Assembly: GCF_023168325.1 (NCBI RefSeq)
Contig: NZ_AP025688.1
Location: 558,001-622,000, forward strand
Origin: Tsukamurella sp. PLM1
GTDB taxonomy: Bacteria > Actinomycetota > Actinomycetes > Mycobacteriales > Mycobacteriaceae
DNA length: 64,000 nt
Reading direction: 5' to 3'
Both the position numbers and the translations under genes were made by a program. Below, in pieces: positions 32,316 through 42,192 of this stretch. Below the pieces are notes generated by a model. The model did no database searches. It was not told the origin of the DNA and worked only from the letters and a program-made list of their open reading frames with translations. Position 1 is the first letter of the stretch, and each line of letters opens with the position of its first letter.

Positions 32316-32588
32316 ATGGCCGCAGCGGTGATCACGAGGGGCGCGGGCGATCCGTGCGACGAGGTGGGGCTGACCGACCGGGAGGTCGAGGTGCTCCGGG
32401 CCTGGTTCCGCACCGACAGCAAGGCCGCGGCGGCACGTGCCCTGTTCATCGCGGAGTGCACGGTGGCCGAACACGTGGCGCGCGTGCGCTCGAAGTACTC
32501 GGCCGCCGGACGCGGCGCCGCCACGAAGACGGCGCTCGCCGCGCGACTGCTGCAGGACGGTCACATCCGCGTCGACGAGCTGCTGTAG
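32316..32588 (+). CDS. Orphan LuxR-type helix-turn-helix protein
   Basis: 90 residues, consisting only of a GerE domain: LTDREVEVLRAWFRTDSKAA, then IAECTVAEHVARVRSKYSAA and GRGAATKTALAARLL. ATG preceded by GGAGG. No receiver domain. The C-terminal part resembles the tail of the divergent response regulator, so it may compete for, or heterodimerise at, the same sites; that is inference. The shared intergenic region is about 170 bp. Confidence 0.75.
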   Translation: MAAAVITRGAGDPCDEVGLTDREVEVLRAWFRTDSKAAAARALFIAECTVAEHVARVRSKYSAAGRGAATKTALAARLLQDGHIRVDELL

Positions 32589-32591
32589 CGC

Positions 32592-33493
32592 TCAGTGGAT
32601 TCCGAGCAGGACGGCGCGCATACCGTCGACCTGCTCCCGGAGGGCGGCCGCGACGGCCGCCGTCTCGCGCCGGCCCGCGGCCTCGGGCCGCACCACCATC
32701 CAGTACTCCAGCTGCGCCGACACGTCGTCGGGCAGCACGCGGACCAGGTCCGGGTGGGTGTCGGCCAGGAAGCAGGGGAGTAGTCCGAGGCCGGCGCCGG
32801 CCGCCGTGGCCTCCACGTGCACGAGCACGTTGGTCGAGCTGAGCCGGTCGGTCATCTCGGGCACCAGGAGCCGCGCCTGGTCCAGGTCGTCGACGGTGAG
32901 CATCGCGTCGATGAAGTAGATGAGCGGCCGCCCGGTCAGATCGGCGCGGCGGCGTGGCGTCCCCTCGGCCGCCAGGAACTCCCGCGATCCGTACAGGCCG
33001 AGCCGGTACGGGGCGAGCGGCGCGGGCTCGACCCGGTAGGTGGTGGGGCGGCCCACCACCACCTCGATGTCCACCCGGACCGGGTCGACGGTGCGCGCCT
33101 GGTCACGGTGAGCAGGTCCACCGACAGCCGCGGATGCGTCCGCCCCAGCCGCGCGACCGCGGGCGCCACGACGCGCGCGCTGAAGCCGTCGGTCGCGGCG
33201 ATGCGGACGGTCCCGTGCAGGTCGTCGTCGGTGTCGGCGTGCAGGTCCTGCAGGGTCGCCTCGATCCGCTCGGCCGCGCGGACGGCGGTGCGTCCGAGGT
33301 CGGTGAGCTCCCACCCGCCGGCGGCGCGGGCCAGGAGCGCCCCGCCGAGCGCGTGCTCCAGCGCGGCCACGCGCCGGGACGCGGTGGTGTGGTTGATCCC
33401 CAGGAGGTCGGCCGCCGCGGTGTAGCGGCCGGTGCGGGCGACCGCGAGCAACGTGAGGAGGCCGTCCGCGCTGGGGTCAGGGACGGTGTGCAT
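32592..33493 (-). pseudogene. LysR-family regulator, frame broken
   Basis: N-terminal winged helix (LLTLLAVARTGRYTAAADLLGINHTTASRRVAALE, positions 13-47) and effector-binding domain in a second frame (VDPVRVDIEVVVGRP to VLLGIH). One base restored near 33104-33108 joins LLT to DQARTVDP. About 300 residues joined, the LysR norm. Divergently placed 121 bp from the transporter gene, so it very likely controls the transporter-dehydrogenase operon. Confidence 0.85.
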
Positions 33494-33614
33494 GAACGCA
33501 GATCGGATCGGCGGTGGTGGTCATTGTGTCTGCGATTTTATCCATACATACTTCGTCGAACATGGCGTGCGTCACATCCAGTCGTCGCCGTGATCCGTCA
33601 CACAAGGAGTGGAT

Positions 33615-34976
33615 ATGACGCAGACCGACCTGCAGCAGCCGCGCGGGCTCCGGAAGATCGTCGCCGCCTCGATGGCCGGGACCGTCGTCGAGTGGTACGA
33701 GTTCTTCCTCTACGGCATCGCCGCCACGGTGGTGTTCAACAAGATCTTCTTCAAGGCGGGCACCAGCGAGTACGACGCGATCATCGCGGCGTTCGTGACC
33801 TATGCGGTGGGCTTCGCGGCCCGCCCGGTCGGCGGCATCGTCTTCGGTCACCTGGGCGACAAGCTCGGCCGCAAGAAGCTCCTGCAGGTCTCGATCCTCA
33901 TGGTCGGCGTCGCCACCTTCCTCATGGGCTGCCTGCCCACCTTCGACCAGATCGGCTACTGGGCGCCCTTCCTGCTCGTGGTGCTGCGCTTCATCCAGGG
34001 CTTCGCGGTGGGCGGCGAATGGGGCGGCGCCGTGCTGCTCGTCGCCGAGCACAGCCCGAACGCCCGGCGCGGCTTCTGGGCGTCGTGGCCGCAGGCCGGC
34101 GTGCCGGGCGGCAACCTGGCGGCCACCGTCGTGCTGCTGATCCTGACCAACGCGCTGTCCGAGGCCGACTTCCTCGCATGGGGCTGGCGCGTGGCGTTCT
34201 GGCTGTCCGCCGTGATCGTGCTGGTGGGCTACTACATCCGCACCCAGGTCGACGAGTCGCCGCTGTTCAAGGAGGCCCAGCAGGAGATCGAGCGGGAGAA
34301 GGCCGTCTCGTACGGCGTCATCGAGGTCGTCAAGCGCTACCCCCGCGGCGTGCTCTCGGCCATGGGCCTGCGCTTCGGCGAGAACATCTTCTACTACCTC
34401 GTGGTCACCTTCTCGATCACGTACCTCAAGACCGTCGTGAAGATGGACACCTCCGACATCCTGATGTGGCTGCTCATCGCGCACGCGGTGCACTTCGCGG
34501 TCATGCCCGTCGCGGGCGCGCTCACCGACCGGGTCGGCCGCCGCCCCGTCTACTGGGCCGGTGCCGCGCTCGCCGCGACGTGGGGCTTCTTCGCCTTCCC
34601 GATGTTCGACACGGGACACGGCGCGGTGGTCGTCGCCGCCGTGACGATCGGCCTGGTCTTCCACGCGCTGATGTACGCGCCGCAGCCGGCGATCATGGCG
34701 GAGTCCTTCCCGACCCGCATGCGCTACTCGGGCGTCTCGGTCGCCGCGCAGGTCACCTCGGTCGTCGCCGGTTCGCTGGCCCCGATCATCGCCACCAAGC
34801 TGCTCAAGGACTTCGGCTCGTCGGTGCCGGTGGCGGTCTACCTCGCGCTCGCGTGCGGCATCACCTTCCTCGCCGTCTTCTTCGTCCGCGAGACCAAGGG
34901 CATCGACCTGGCCACGATCGACGCGGAGGACCGGGCCGCGCTGCAGGCGCAGCAGTCCGCCGGGACCCGCGCGTGA
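33615..34976 (+). CDS. MFS transporter, metabolite:H+ symporter type
   Basis: 453 residues, twelve membrane helices. The early MAGTVVEWYEFFLYGIAATVVF, the loop GHLGDKLGRKKLL and FPTRMRYSGVS are signatures of the metabolite:H+ symporter branch (KgtP, ShiA and ProP relatives), which take up organic acids or osmolytes. I used ATG 33615 since AAGGAG sits 5 nt before it, against an in-frame GTG at 33609. The stop overlaps the dehydrogenase start (GTGA), so the carried substrate is probably the hydroxy acid oxidised by that enzyme. Confidence 0.9.
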   Translation: MTQTDLQQPRGLRKIVAASMAGTVVEWYEFFLYGIAATVVFNKIFFKAGTSEYDAIIAAFVTYAVGFAARPVGGIVFGHLGDKLGRKKLLQVSILMVGVATFLMGCLPTFDQIGYWAPFLLVVLRFIQGFAVGGEWGGAVLLVAEHSPNARRGFWASWPQAGVPGGNLAATVVLLILTNALSEADFLAWGWRVAFWLSAVIVLVGYYIRTQVDESPLFKEAQQEIEREKAVSYGVIEVVKRYPRGVLSAMGLRFGENIFYYLVVTFSITYLKTVVKMDTSDILMWLLIAHAVHFAVMPVAGALTDRVGRRPVYWAGAALAATWGFFAFPMFDTGHGAVVVAAVTIGLVFHALMYAPQPAIMAESFPTRMRYSGVSVAAQVTSVVAGSLAPIIATKLLKDFGSSVPVAVYLALACGITFLAVFFVRETKGIDLATIDAEDRAALQAQQSAGTRA

Positions 34977-35701
34977 AGGCGGTCGTCACCGGCGGGGCCG
35001 CGGGGATCGGGGCGGCCGTCGCGCGCCGGCTCGCCGCCGACGGTGCCTCGGTCACCGTCGTCGATCGCGACGGTGCGGCGGCCGCCGAGGTGGCCCGGGA
35101 GATCGGCGGGAGCGCCCTGGAACTGGACCTGACCGACACCGTCGGGCTCGCGGACCTGCGCCTGGACGCCGACGTCCTGGTCAGCAATGCCGGGGTCCAG
35201 CACGTCGCGCCGATCGAGGACTTCGAGCCGCAGTGGTTCCACCGCATCGTCGCCCTGATGCTGGAGGCGCCGTTCCTGCTGACCCGCGCGGTGCTGCCGG
35301 GCATGTACGAGCGGGGCTTCGGCCGGATCGTCCACGTCTCGTCGGTGCACGGGCTGCGCGCATCGAAGTACAAGGCCGCGTACGTCGCGGCGAAACACGG
35401 CGTGGAAGGACTGTCGAAGGTCACGGCGCTGGAGGGCGGCGAGCACGGCGTCACCAGCAACTGCGTCAATCCCGGGTACGTGCGCACGGCGCTCGTCGCG
35501 AAACAGATCGCCGAGCAGGCCGCCGCGCACGGCATCACCGAGCAGCAGGTGACCGAGGAAGTGTTCCTGGCCCGGCCCGCGATCAAGCGGCTGATCGAGC
35601 CCGACGAGGTGGCGGGCCTCGTCTCGTGGCTGTGCGCCCCGGGCGCGGCGATGGTCACCGGCGCCTCGTACACGATGGACGGCGGCTGGACCGCCAACTG
35701 A
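34973..35701 (+). CDS. 3-hydroxybutyrate dehydrogenase-like SDR
   Basis: 242 residues. NAD-binding TGGAAGIG, active-site Ser in HVSSVHGLRAS, and YVAAKHG (Tyr-x3-Lys). The segments SNAGVQHVAPIEDF, the RTALVAKQIAEQA helix and MDGGWTAN match (R)-3-hydroxybutyrate dehydrogenases, which convert the acid to acetoacetate. Translationally coupled to the preceding transporter and divergent from LysR. This would let the cell import and oxidise 3-hydroxybutyrate; activity inferred from sequence type. Confidence 0.82.
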   Translation: MKAVVTGGAAGIGAAVARRLAADGASVTVVDRDGAAAAEVAREIGGSALELDLTDTVGLADLRLDADVLVSNAGVQHVAPIEDFEPQWFHRIVALMLEAPFLLTRAVLPGMYERGFGRIVHVSSVHGLRASKYKAAYVAAKHGVEGLSKVTALEGGEHGVTSNCVNPGYVRTALVAKQIAEQAAAHGITEQQVTEEVFLARPAIKRLIEPDEVAGLVSWLCAPGAAMVTGASYTMDGGWTAN

Positions 35702-35830
35702 GCCGGGCGCCACCTGGCAGTCTCCTGGGAGGTGCGCGTCTGAGTTGGAGCCTCGCTGTGCCAACGGCTACCGTACAAAGGGCCTGTGACCAGGTATTGC
35801 TGTGGTGTATTGAGGATTGTTTAATCAGTG

Positions 35831-37242
35831 GTGGACCAGACGATGAGCGAACGCGGCGCCGAGCCGACGGCCGAGCCCGCGGACGCGGCGCCCCCAAGCC
35901 GAAGAAACAGGGCGGCCACCTCTACGAGCTGGACGTCGTCCGCATCGTCACCTTCGCCGGCGTGATCTTCGACCACTGCGTCTCGGGCACCACGTTCCCG
36001 TTCAGCGTCGCGTCGAACGCGATCCAGACGATGTTCCATTACACCCGCAACGCGTTCTTCGCGCTGACCGGGTTCGTGCTGGTCTACCAGTACCGCGACC
36101 GCAAGCTGAACGCCGTCGACTTCTGGCGCCGCCGGTACAAGGCGGTGGGCCTGCCGTTCGTCGCGTGGACGGTCTTCTACTGGCTGTACCACATGTACGT
36201 CATGTGGCCGCCGGCGTTCTCGAACATCCCGCGCACGTTCGAGACGTGGGAGGGCACCGTCGCGGCGCTCAAGGTGCTCGCGTACGACCTGCTGACCGGC
36301 GACGCCTGGTACCACCTGTACTTCGTCTTCGTGACGATGCAGGTGTATCTGATCTTCCCGTTCCTCCTGAAGTTCCTCCGCTGGACCTGGGGCTATCACC
36401 GCTACCTCCTCGCGGGCAGCCTCGTCTTCCACCTGGTGCTGCTGCACTACATGACCACCCTGCGCCCCGAGATCTTCAACTACGGCCTCCTGGCCAAGCT
36501 GTGGAACCACCTGCCGGCAACGGTCTTCCCGTACCAGTTCTTCACGCTGCTCGGCTGTGTCGCCGCGATGCACCTGGAGGGCATGCGCGCGTGGGTGGTC
36601 CGGTTCCGCGGCCGGATCATCGTGCTGGCCCTCGGCGTCATCGCCGCCACGCTGATCACCTACGGCCACAAGGTGAGCATGGAGGGGATGTTCCCCACCG
36701 ACGCCGCCAACGTCTTCCGCCCGTACGCCGCGGCGATGTTCGTCATGATCATCATGGCGCTGTACGCCGCGGGCACGTACTGGTCCGACCACCGCACAGC
36801 GGGCTCGTTCTGGGACAAGTTCCTCTCGACCGCCTCCGACCGCTCGTTCGGCATCTTCCTGGTGCACGCGTTCGCGCTGCAGGAGCTGGCGCCCACGATC
36901 CACCGGTTCCGGTTCGACGTCTACGCCCCGATCGTCACCGTCGTCACCTTCGTGGTCACGGTGTTCTTCACGGCCGCGATCACCGAGGTGCTGCGCCGCA
37001 CGCCCGTGAGCCTGTGGACCACCGGCCGGAAGATGATCCCGATGGCGAAGCAGAGCCTGCGCGTGTCGGTCGGGATCGGTGTCGCGATGATCGTGATCGG
37101 TGCCGCCTTCTACTGGATCGTCGACGTGCCCGCCGGCGCGGTGTCGATCTTCCTCGGCGCGGTCCTGCTGGTGTGGCAGGCCCTCGGCCGGACGGTGTTC
37201 GCCGGTCCGGCCGGTGCCCGTCCCGCGCAGATCAAGGCCTGA
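35831..37242 (+). pseudogene. Acyltransferase-3 family membrane protein, frame break near start
   Basis: The body (GGHLYELDVVRIVTFAGVIF onward) is an acyltransferase-3 domain with about ten membrane helices; the conserved His in FDHCVSG and the RNAFFALTGFVLVYQYRDR segment fit O-acyltransferases of envelope glycans or lipids. The likely start (GTG 35831 or ATG 35843, MSERGAEPTAEPADAAPP) is in another frame; one C restored in the run at 35891-35895 joins them. Ends overlapping the convergent oxidoreductase gene by 11 nt. Substrate unknown. Confidence 0.8.
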
Positions 37243-38683
37243 CGGTCCGCCGCACCCCGCCGGTCCGGGTGGTGCGCAGTTTCGCCAGCGCGCGGGTGGC
37301 GGCGTGGTGTCCGCACATGCCGTGGGCGGCGGGGCCGGGTGGGGTTGCCGCAGAGCAGATGTACATGCCGGGGACGCCGGTGTCGTAGGGCTGCAGGGTG
37401 ATCCGGGGACCGAAGGCGAGTTGGAGCGGGTCCTTGGATCCGGTGTTGATGTCGCCGCCGACGAAGTTGGCGTTGTAGCGGGACATTTCGGTGGTGGAGC
37501 AGACGGCGGTGCCGATGATGCGGTCGCGGAAGCCGGGGGCGAAGCGTTCGATCTGGGTGATGATCTTCTCGGTGGCGTCGCCGGTGTAGCCGTGCGGCAC
37601 GTGGGCGTAGCTCCAGACGGGGTGGATGGTGCCGGCGCTGCGGGTGGGGTCGGCGAGGTACTGCTGGCCGACGAGCACGAAGGGCCGGTCGGGCATCCGG
37701 CCGGCGGCGATCTCGCGTTCGGTCGCCGCCGTCTCGGCGTAGTCGCCGCCGAGGTGGACGGTGCTGGAGCGGCGGGCGTCGGGGTTGGTCCAGGGGACGC
37801 CGCCCTCGACGGCGAAGTCGACCTTGAAGGCGCCGGGCCCGCGGCGGAACCGCTGGAAAGCGCGTCGGATCCGCGTCGGCATGACCTCGCCGGCGATGGC
37901 CGCGACCTGCGCGGGATCCAGGTCGAACAGCACGAGGTCGCTGGGCGGGAGCTCGGCGAGCGATGTCACCCGCGCGCCCGTCTCGATGTCGCCACCGAGC
38001 TCGGTGAGCTCGGCCGCGAGGGCGGCGGCGATGGCGCCCGAACCGCCCTCGGCCACCTGCCAGCCGTAGGCGTGCCCGGCCGAGAGCAGGCCCAGGCCGA
38101 TCGCGGACGTCATCGGCTGGTGCAGCGGTCGGAACGTGTGCGCCGCGACACCGCCCCACAGGGCCCGGGCCTGCGGGGTGCGGAAGGCCCGCGCCAGGGC
38201 GGAGGCCGGCAGCGGCGCCGGAGCGCCGAACCGGGCCAGGTGGACGGGGTGCTGCGGCACCCGCAGCAGTGGTGACAGGATCGCCGGTCCCACCTCGTCG
38301 ATGTGCTCGACGGTGTGCGCGAACAGGGCCCGCCACAGCGCACCGTCGGGCCCGAATCCGGCGGCGGTCTCGGAGACGGACCGCCGCAGCACGCCGCCGG
38401 TGCCGTCGTCGAGCGGCTGCACGCAATCGATCTCGGCGGAGCGCCAGCGCAGGCCGTGCCGCGCGAGGTCGAGCGAGTTCAGGAACGGAGAGCCGACCGC
38501 CATGGGATGCATCGCGGCGCAGTGGTCGTGGATCAGTCCGGGGACGATCCCCTCGAACGATCGGGTGCCACCGCCGACGGTGCCGGACGCCTCGAGGAGC
38601 GTGACGTCCACGCCGGCCCGGGCCAGGGTGATCGCGGCCGCCAGCCCGTTGGGACCGGCACCGACGACGGTGGCGGTGGTCAT
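37232..38683 (-). CDS. FAD-dependent oxidoreductase (phytoene desaturase-like)
   Basis: 483 residues with an N-terminal dinucleotide fold (TVVGAGPNGLAAAITLARAG then LLEASGTVGGGTRS) and a C-terminal FAD-closing segment GVPGMYICSAATPPGPAAHGM, typical of carotenoid-desaturase/retinol-saturase-like flavoproteins. The closest recognisable group is the mycobacterial NAD(P)/FAD-dependent oxidoreductases without assigned substrate. Start overlaps the stop of the DUF3556 gene (ATGA), so it is the last gene of the ligase-DUF3556-oxidoreductase operon, acting perhaps on a lipid acyl chain. Confidence 0.85.
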   Translation of the reverse strand: MTTATVVGAGPNGLAAAITLARAGVDVTLLEASGTVGGGTRSFEGIVPGLIHDHCAAMHPMAVGSPFLNSLDLARHGLRWRSAEIDCVQPLDDGTGGVLRRSVSETAAGFGPDGALWRALFAHTVEHIDEVGPAILSPLLRVPQHPVHLARFGAPAPLPASALARAFRTPQARALWGGVAAHTFRPLHQPMTSAIGLGLLSAGHAYGWQVAEGGSGAIAAALAAELTELGGDIETGARVTSLAELPPSDLVLFDLDPAQVAAIAGEVMPTRIRRAFQRFRRGPGAFKVDFAVEGGVPWTNPDARRSSTVHLGGDYAETAATEREIAAGRMPDRPFVLVGQQYLADPTRSAGTIHPVWSYAHVPHGYTGDATEKIITQIERFAPGFRDRIIGTAVCSTTEMSRYNANFVGGDINTGSKDPLQLAFGPRITLQPYDTGVPGMYICSAATPPGPAAHGMCGHHAATRALAKLRTTRTGGVRRTVRP

Positions 38684-40508
38684 GCTCCGACCACCGGGCG
38701 ATCGTCGCTGGGCGTGCTGGTGCGGATGGTCGACCAGGTGGGGGTGTGCGGCGCGGGGCCGTCGGGCAGCCAGGGCTGGGTTTCGACGACCTCGTGCACG
38801 TTCCAGGTGCCCTCCTCGACCACACCGAGGGCGGCGTCGATCACCTTGTAGGCCTGTGTCTTCTTGTGCACTGGCTGGGATTCGACCCACACGATGACGC
38901 ACTCGCCGGGCTCGAACCGCGCCTCGTCCTGCACGGCGCGGATCATGTCCTCGTTGTGCAGGTGCCCATCGCCGAAGTTGAACCCGATGATCGAGTTGCA
39001 GAGGAACTCGGCCTCGCGGACGGTGCGTCGGTCGATGTCGGGCAGGGTGGCGAGCAGCACCGAGAACAGGCCGCGGCCCTGGCTGTGCAGCGAACGCCAC
39101 CCGATGGTCATCTGCAGGGTGATCTCCGCCCACAGCGGCGGGTAGCCGGCCGCGATGAACTGGTCGATCTGGTTGGGGGCCGAGCGGGTCACCCGGTTCA
39201 GCTTCTCCTCCGCTCCCGGCGCGAAGGTCCACAGTGCGGTGGCCCAGTTGCCGGCGTACTGGCGCATCGACGGCAGGAACGAGACCTTGTCGGGGCGCAG
39301 GTTGCCGAGGACCGGGAAGAAGGCGAGTCCCGCGGTGATGAGGATCGCCAGCCACGCCGGGCTCATGTCCCACAGCGCGTAGCCGCTGTCGGCGGGGAAC
39401 CCGATGAACAGGAAGATCGCGGTGTAGCCGAACAGCAGGTTCCACTCCAGCGGCACGGCCAGCGGGAAGGTGGAGATGATGAACAGGTGGTAGAGGCACA
39501 TGAACACGGCCGCCACGACGGTGACGGTGCGGCTGGTCGAGAACAGCAGGATCAGCGGTGCGATGATCTCGACCACCACACCGGGGCCGTGCGCCATGAA
39601 CCGAGCGATGCCGGACGGGCGCATGTCTTCGGAGAAGTTCTTGTACTGCAGCTTCTTGAACCAGCTGCCCGGCACGAGCGGGCTGTTCGAGACCATGGGC
39701 GGAATGACCATGGTGAAGTGGTGGTTGCACTTGGACAGGCCTGCCCCCAGCCACACCACGCCGATGACCAGCTTGAGCGCGATGATCATGTTCTCGAAGC
39801 CGTGATCACCGAAGATCATCGGGAGGATCGCGAAGGCGAGCATCGGGGGCAGGTACTGCTCGCCGCGCGCGGCCAGGAAGACGGTCTTGTCGCGCAGGCC
39901 GATCAGGACGAGCAGCGCGACCGGCGCGATCAGCAGCTCTGGCCGCATGAGGCCGTGGGAGGCGTCGATCCCGAGCGCGGTCATCGCTCCGGCGAACCCG
40001 CCGAGACCGCCCACGCCGGGCAGTGCGATGGCCACCACGAGGGAGACCAGCATCGCGAGGTACACGGCGACGTCGAACACGGTGCGACGATCACCGTTCG
40101 TGCCGGGGACCCACTTCCACGGGCGCAACCGGATCGTTCCGGGCGCGCCCAGAACAGGATTCCGCCGGTCATCGGCTTCGCCTTGCCGGCGAGCGGGCCC
40201 CATGATCCGGCGATGCCGATCGCCTCCAGCAACACCGTCCACAGCACCAGCTTCTGGTACACGATGGGCTGATTCCACCACTCGCCCAGGGCGAACGGCT
40301 GCATGCCGGAGGTCAGAGTCGCCAGCGCCAGGCCGCCGAGCCCGTAGAAGACCAACAGCTTGAACACGTAGATGACGTGGATCATGTACGGTGTGCCGAA
40401 ACCGAATTCGGCCCACTGCGTGCTGAGTACGCGGATGCGCTCCATGAGTGGGCGCTGGAGGAACTCCTCGGGTTCCACGGCGGGGAACACCGGATCCTTG
40501 AATCCCAT
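38680..40508 (-). pseudogene. DUF3556 transmembrane protein, frame broken
   Basis: N-terminus MGFKDPVFPAVEPEEFLQRP and GSWGPLAGKAKPMTGGILFW match mycobacterial DUF3556 proteins, large membrane proteins with no known role. The second frame supplies eight or more membrane helices with HTTM-like character (SKCNHHFTMVIPPM) and a long cytoplasmic tail ending DRPVVGA. One base restored at the G run 40141-40143 joins ILFWARP to GTIRLRPW. About 609 residues when joined. Middle gene of the operon, 30 nt after the ligase. Confidence 0.85.
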
Positions 40509-40538
40509 GATGACTCTCCTCGTTCGGACGATGCTGGA

Positions 40539-42016
40539 CTACTGGTGCGGGGCGTGGGCGGTCGGCGCCGGGGGTGCGGTGCGGCCGCGCAGCGTGGGTT
40601 TGTCGAGTTTGCCGACGGGATTCTTCGGCAGGCTCGACAGGATCGTGATCTGTGCGGGCAGTTTGTATTTCGCGAGTCGAGAGGCGGCGTGGGCGAGGAC
40701 CTCGTCGGCGTCGATCGAACCGCCGGGGACCGGTGCCACGAACAACACCGGCACCTCCCCGAACCGCGGGTCCGGCCGGCCGACGACGGCGGCCTCGGCG
40801 ACCTGCGGCAGCTGGTAGATCACCGCCTCGATCTCCTTGGGGTAGATGTTCTCGCCGCCGCGGATGATGAGGTCCTTGGCGCGGTCCACGAGGGTGAGGT
40901 AGCCGTCGGCGTCGAGACGGCCGATGTCGCCGGTGCGGAGCCAGCCGTCGACGAGCGTCGTCCGGGTGTCCTCGGGGCGGTTCAGGTAGCCCCGCATCAC
41001 GTTCGGGCCCGCGATGAGCACCTCGCCGGGCTCCCCGGCCGGCAGCTCGGCACCGTCGGGACCCACGACCCGCACGGTCACGCCGGGGATGGCGGGCCCG
41101 ACGGTGCCGGCCCGGCGCGGCCCGTCGAACGGGTTCACCGTGGCCACACACGTGCATTCGGACAGGCCGTAGCCCTCGACGAGGGGGAATCCGAAGCGCT
41201 GCTCGACTTTTGCGAGCAACTCGACGCTCGCCGGGGCGGCGCCGCAGACGCCGTACCGGATCGACGCGGTGTCGGGGCGGACGTCGGCCGGCAGGTCGGC
41301 CAGCATCTGGTAGATGGTCGGGACGGCCGAGAAGTACGTGGGTCGCACCCGCTCGACCTGCGCGAAGAACGTCTCCGCCCGGAACCGGCCGGCCACCGTC
41401 GTGCGGCCACCGGCCAGGAGCGGTGACAGCGTCCCCACCACGATCCCGTTGGCGTGGAACAGGGGCAGGATCAACAGGCTGTGGTCCGCGGGGCCGAGCC
41501 CCAGGGCCGCGATCACGGAGATGCACTGCGCGGTGAGGTTCGCGTGATCGAGGCGCACGCCCTTGGGGCGTCCCGTCGTCCCGGAGGTGTAGATCAGCAG
41601 CGCGAGATCGTCGTCCTGGGGCGCCGCGGGCGGTGCGGGGAGGCGGCCGCGAGGTCCGCGGCGAGCAGGAGCGGGGCACCGAGTTCCTCGTCGCGGGCGT
41701 TGTCGGTCACCAACACCGCCGAGCCGGCGTCGGTCACCTGGTAGCGCACCTCGTCGGCGGTCAGGGCGGGGTTGATCGGGGTGACGGCGGCGCCGAGCCG
41801 CCACGCCGCGAAGAGCGTGACGATCAGGTCGGCCGTGTTCGGCAGCAGGACGGCGACCACGTCGCCCCGGCCCACGCCGCGGGCGGCGAGCGTCGCCGCT
41901 GCCCGCGCCGTGACCTCCTCAAACGCGGCGTTGTCGTAGCTCGCGCGGTCGTCTGCGATCGCGGGGGCCGACGGTGCCGTGCCCGCCCGGTGGGCGGGGA
42001 GGAGTGCCAGGTGCAT
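40539..42016 (-). pseudogene. Acyl-CoA/acyl-AMP ligase (ANL family), frame broken
   Basis: About 492 residues joined. AMP-binding motif YTSGTTGRPKG, A5 motif EGYGLSEC, A7 TGDIGRLDADGY and A10 PKNPVGKLDKPTL show an active-looking class I ligase. The frame breaks at the G run 41637-41640 (plus strand); one base restored links LAAASPAPPAAP to QDDDLALL. It would activate a carboxylic acid as CoA or AMP ester for the two downstream membrane/flavoprotein partners. First gene of the operon; start region faces the PucR gene across 176 bp. Confidence 0.87.
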
Positions 42017-42192
42017 CGGAGGGGGCCTCTCGGTGGGCGGGAGTTGTGCTCATCGATGAATCTAGGCCTCAGTGATGGAGGTCACATCGTCCGCGACGCC
42101 CAAGGTTTCGGTTCGCTTTGTCGGCTGCGGACAACGATCGGGTTCCGCGGATCCGCGATCACCGACGGTGCGCGGGGCTACGCTCGGGCGTC

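Noticed and set aside
29244-32564. One continuous minus-strand frame of 1106 codons covering the two-component locus
   Set aside because: It only strings together the second membrane protein and the N-terminal part of the response regulator through an out-of-frame reading of the kinase gene.
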